From: DAORIO01 sp035438585
Lineage (GTDB): Bacteria > Patescibacteriota > Minisyncoccia > Phycocordibacterales > UBA9973
NCBI GenBank assembly: GCA_035438585.1
Contig: DAORIO010000014.1
Coordinates: 1-14,748 of the forward strand
Length of the DNA: 14,748 nucleotides
Direction of reading: 5' to 3'
Of this stretch, positions 13,481 through 14,748 are shown one piece after another. The notes beneath the pieces were generated by a model. That model was given only the letters and a program-made list of their open reading frames with translations, had not been told where the DNA came from and made no database searches. How positions within the stretch are numbered: position 1 is the stretch's first letter; each line of letters begins with the position of its first letter. The position numbers were made by a program, and so were the translations under genes.

Positions 13481-14516
13481 AACCAATTAAATAATGTTCT
13501 TTTAATTCTTCTAACGACACTCCTCTATTTTCTAAATCTTCAAACAAAACTGAACTATTGTTGTAAAGTTTTTCTACATCAGAAAATCTTCCGTCTTTCG
13601 TCGAACCAAGAACCACAATGTAGATAAATCTTTCTTTTACTTTTGTCTTCACAATCAATGTTCCACCTGCATTATCAGTGTACCCTGTTTTAGAAAAATA
13701 AATCGGAATTTTTTCGATTAACTCATCTGTATTCGAAAATTTATGAGCAAATCCATCTTGTGAATAAAGTTCTATTTCTTTCAATGCTGTTTTTGAAGCT
13801 AATTCTGGGAAAACTGCTTCTAGTATTCTAGCAGAAGAAACGACTTCTCGGGCTGTTGAAACCCCGCCAAAACTAAATCCACCCGCCACAGACTCGTCTT
13901 TTATATCTAGTCCCGTAGAATTCAAAAATCTTGTATTGCTTAGACCTAAACTCTGAGCAATTTCATTCATCATTGCGACAAGAGTAATCGGGTCACCCTC
14001 TTCGCCGTTTAATGTTTGAGATTTTGTTATTTCATTAAAAAGCGACTCAGCTGCGACATTTGAAGAAGAAAGCATCATTGCAACCAAGAGGTCGTCGACA
14101 TTCCAAACTTCTCCTGATATAAAATTTGCATCCGCAACTGATAAAATATTTACATTTCCAATTTCTGCAGTTTCTATATTGTTTTGCTCCAGATACTGAC
14201 CCGCGACAAGTGTTGCCATAATTTTTGTCAAAGATGCTATCGGCAAAACTTCATTTTCATTTTTTGCATATAAAACAATTCCAGATTCTTCATCAACAAC
14301 AAAAGAAGATTTTGCTAATATTTTATTTTCAGCTAAATAAAAAGGGTTTAGAAATCCAGAAATCCTATTTTGAAAATCTTCTTCTCTTTTTTTGATCTCC
14401 ATTACGCCATTCAAATAAACAAGTCCTAAAATCAAAATAGAGATTAGACCAAAAATCGCAACTCCGATAGTTGAACTTCGAATAATTTTAAAAGTTTTTT
14501 CATCTCGACTAGTCAT
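13470..14516 (-). CDS. membrane-anchored D-alanyl-D-alanine carboxypeptidase (S11-type penicillin-binding protein)
   Basis: The 348-residue protein has a short cytoplasmic N-terminus, one membrane anchor (about 14-36) and a serine D,D-peptidase domain. All three active-site motifs are present: SLTK (95-98) in PIASLTKIMA, SSN (151-153) in MMLSSSNVAAESL, and KTG (276-278) in YFSKTGYTDNAGG. FLNSTGLD (197-204) and GGVSTARE (217-224) also fit the family. Typical DacA enzymes have an N-terminal cleaved signal and a C-terminal amphipathic anchor. Here the anchor is N-terminal, and the C-terminal extension after the peptidase domain is short. It would trim stem peptides or act as an endopeptidase. 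It overlaps scpB by 8 nt and mraY by 11 nt. Confidence 0.9.
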   Translation of the reverse strand: MTSRDEKTFKIIRSSTIGVAIFGLISILILGLVYLNGVMEIKKREEDFQNRISGFLNPFYLAENKILAKSSFVVDEESGIVLYAKNENEVLPIASLTKIMATLVAGQYLEQNNIETAEIGNVNILSVADANFISGEVWNVDDLLVAMMLSSSNVAAESLFNEITKSQTLNGEEGDPITLVAMMNEIAQSLGLSNTRFLNSTGLDIKDESVAGGFSFGGVSTAREVVSSARILEAVFPELASKTALKEIELYSQDGFAHKFSNTDELIEKIPIYFSKTGYTDNAGGTLIVKTKVKERFIYIVVLGSTKDGRFSDVEKLYNNSSVLFEDLENRGVSLEELKEHYLIGYGY

Positions 14517-14748
14517 TACTTTCTATGAAGGCATTTTTTAGATTATTGTTTACTTCTTCAAACTTTGGGAGCTCTTCTACTCTAGATACACCTAAATGCG
14601 CCAACGTTTCAACTGTTGGTTCGTATACCACTCTTCCTTTTCCAGCTTTTTTAATAAGCCCCCGAATTTCTAAATTTCGAAGAATAAAAGAAGTATTTAC
14701 TCCTCGAATAAAATCAAGCTGAGCGCGTGTCACACCAGGAAAATACAA
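14509..14748 (-). CDS. scpB: segregation and condensation protein ScpB, C-terminal part (partial)
   Basis: The frame is open to the window edge, so the N-terminal part lies outside. The visible 79-80 residues match the second winged helix of ScpB: GVTRAQLDFIRGVNTSFILR, a turn region GLIKKAGKGRVVYEPTVE, then HLGVSRVEELPKFEE. ScpB dimers bind ScpA and SMC in the condensin-like complex that organises the chromosome. The stop is TAG at 14509-14511 and overlaps the start of the carboxypeptidase gene (ATGACTAG, 8 nt). This ties a chromosome-segregation gene to a wall-synthesis cluster. Confidence 0.88.
   Translation of the reverse strand: MYFPGVTRAQLDFIRGVNTSFILRNLEIRGLIKKAGKGRVVYEPTVETLAHLGVSRVEELPKFEEVNNNLKNAFIESND

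Noticed and set aside
1..14748. Use of an alternative genetic code (UGA as Gly)
   Set aside because: All genes are complete under the standard code with no internal UGA at motif positions. The lack of TGA stops is reported separately as a finding.
1..14748. Mobile elements, CRISPR arrays, phage genes and toxin-antitoxin pairs
   Set aside because: No transposase, integrase, spaced repeats, terminal inverted repeats or paired small toxin-like genes were seen.

Overview
The window looks like chromosome of a small-genome, AT-rich bacterium of the Candidate Phyla Radiation (Patescibacteria), most likely on the Parcubacteria side. This is inferred from the gene content and from protein style: a shortened RsmI, many small membrane-anchored proteins of unknown role, a membrane-anchored Ada-like zinc-site protein, and Asp-to-Glu changes in MraY. 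No 16S or marker-gene comparison was possible. The standard bacterial code fits: all genes are open to full length, and the 18 visible stop codons are 13 TAA, 5 TAG and no TGA. Almost no gene has a Shine-Dalgarno sequence. Several starts instead sit just downstream of a -10 box, at the spacing expected for leaderless mRNAs.

Left part, plus strand (1-3978): the tail of an unidentified gene, then tRNA-Ile(GAT) whose 3' end lies 4 nt before the start of rsmI. A tight run follows: a 72-residue membrane protein, a membrane-anchored DUF4015 putative glycoside hydrolase, a C-terminal processing protease (S41) and rplI (L9). The run ends at a perfect 38-bp palindrome that also serves rpmA (L27), which converges from the minus strand. 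The palindrome holds both stop codons.

Middle part (4289-9694): a divergent promoter region leads rightward to a membrane-anchored Ada-like zinc-site protein and a secreted CAP-domain protein with a C-terminal coiled coil. Next is the only long gap (5655-5991), which holds a strong 13-bp hairpin, two tiny ORFs and no clear gene. After it comes a membrane-anchored serine beta-lactamase-fold protein. From the right, gltX and a coiled-coil M23 peptidase form a minus-strand pair that converges on it.

Right part (9695-14748): a small protein whose C-terminal half resembles the RNA polymerase alpha C-terminal domain has its own promoter and terminator. Opposing it is a compact minus-strand run, scpB (partial) - D-Ala-D-Ala carboxypeptidase - mraY - ftsW - murG. 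This covers the lipid steps of peptidoglycan precursor synthesis, the glycan polymerase and a trimming enzyme.

Taken together, the window mixes translation genes (tRNA-Ile, rsmI, rplI, rpmA, gltX) with cell-wall synthesis and wall or surface remodelling by exported proteins. No CRISPR array, insertion sequence, phage module or toxin-antitoxin pair was seen. The most promising items are the stand-alone alpha-CTD-like protein, the leaderless start architecture including the tRNA-rsmI junction, and the structured gap at 5655-5991.
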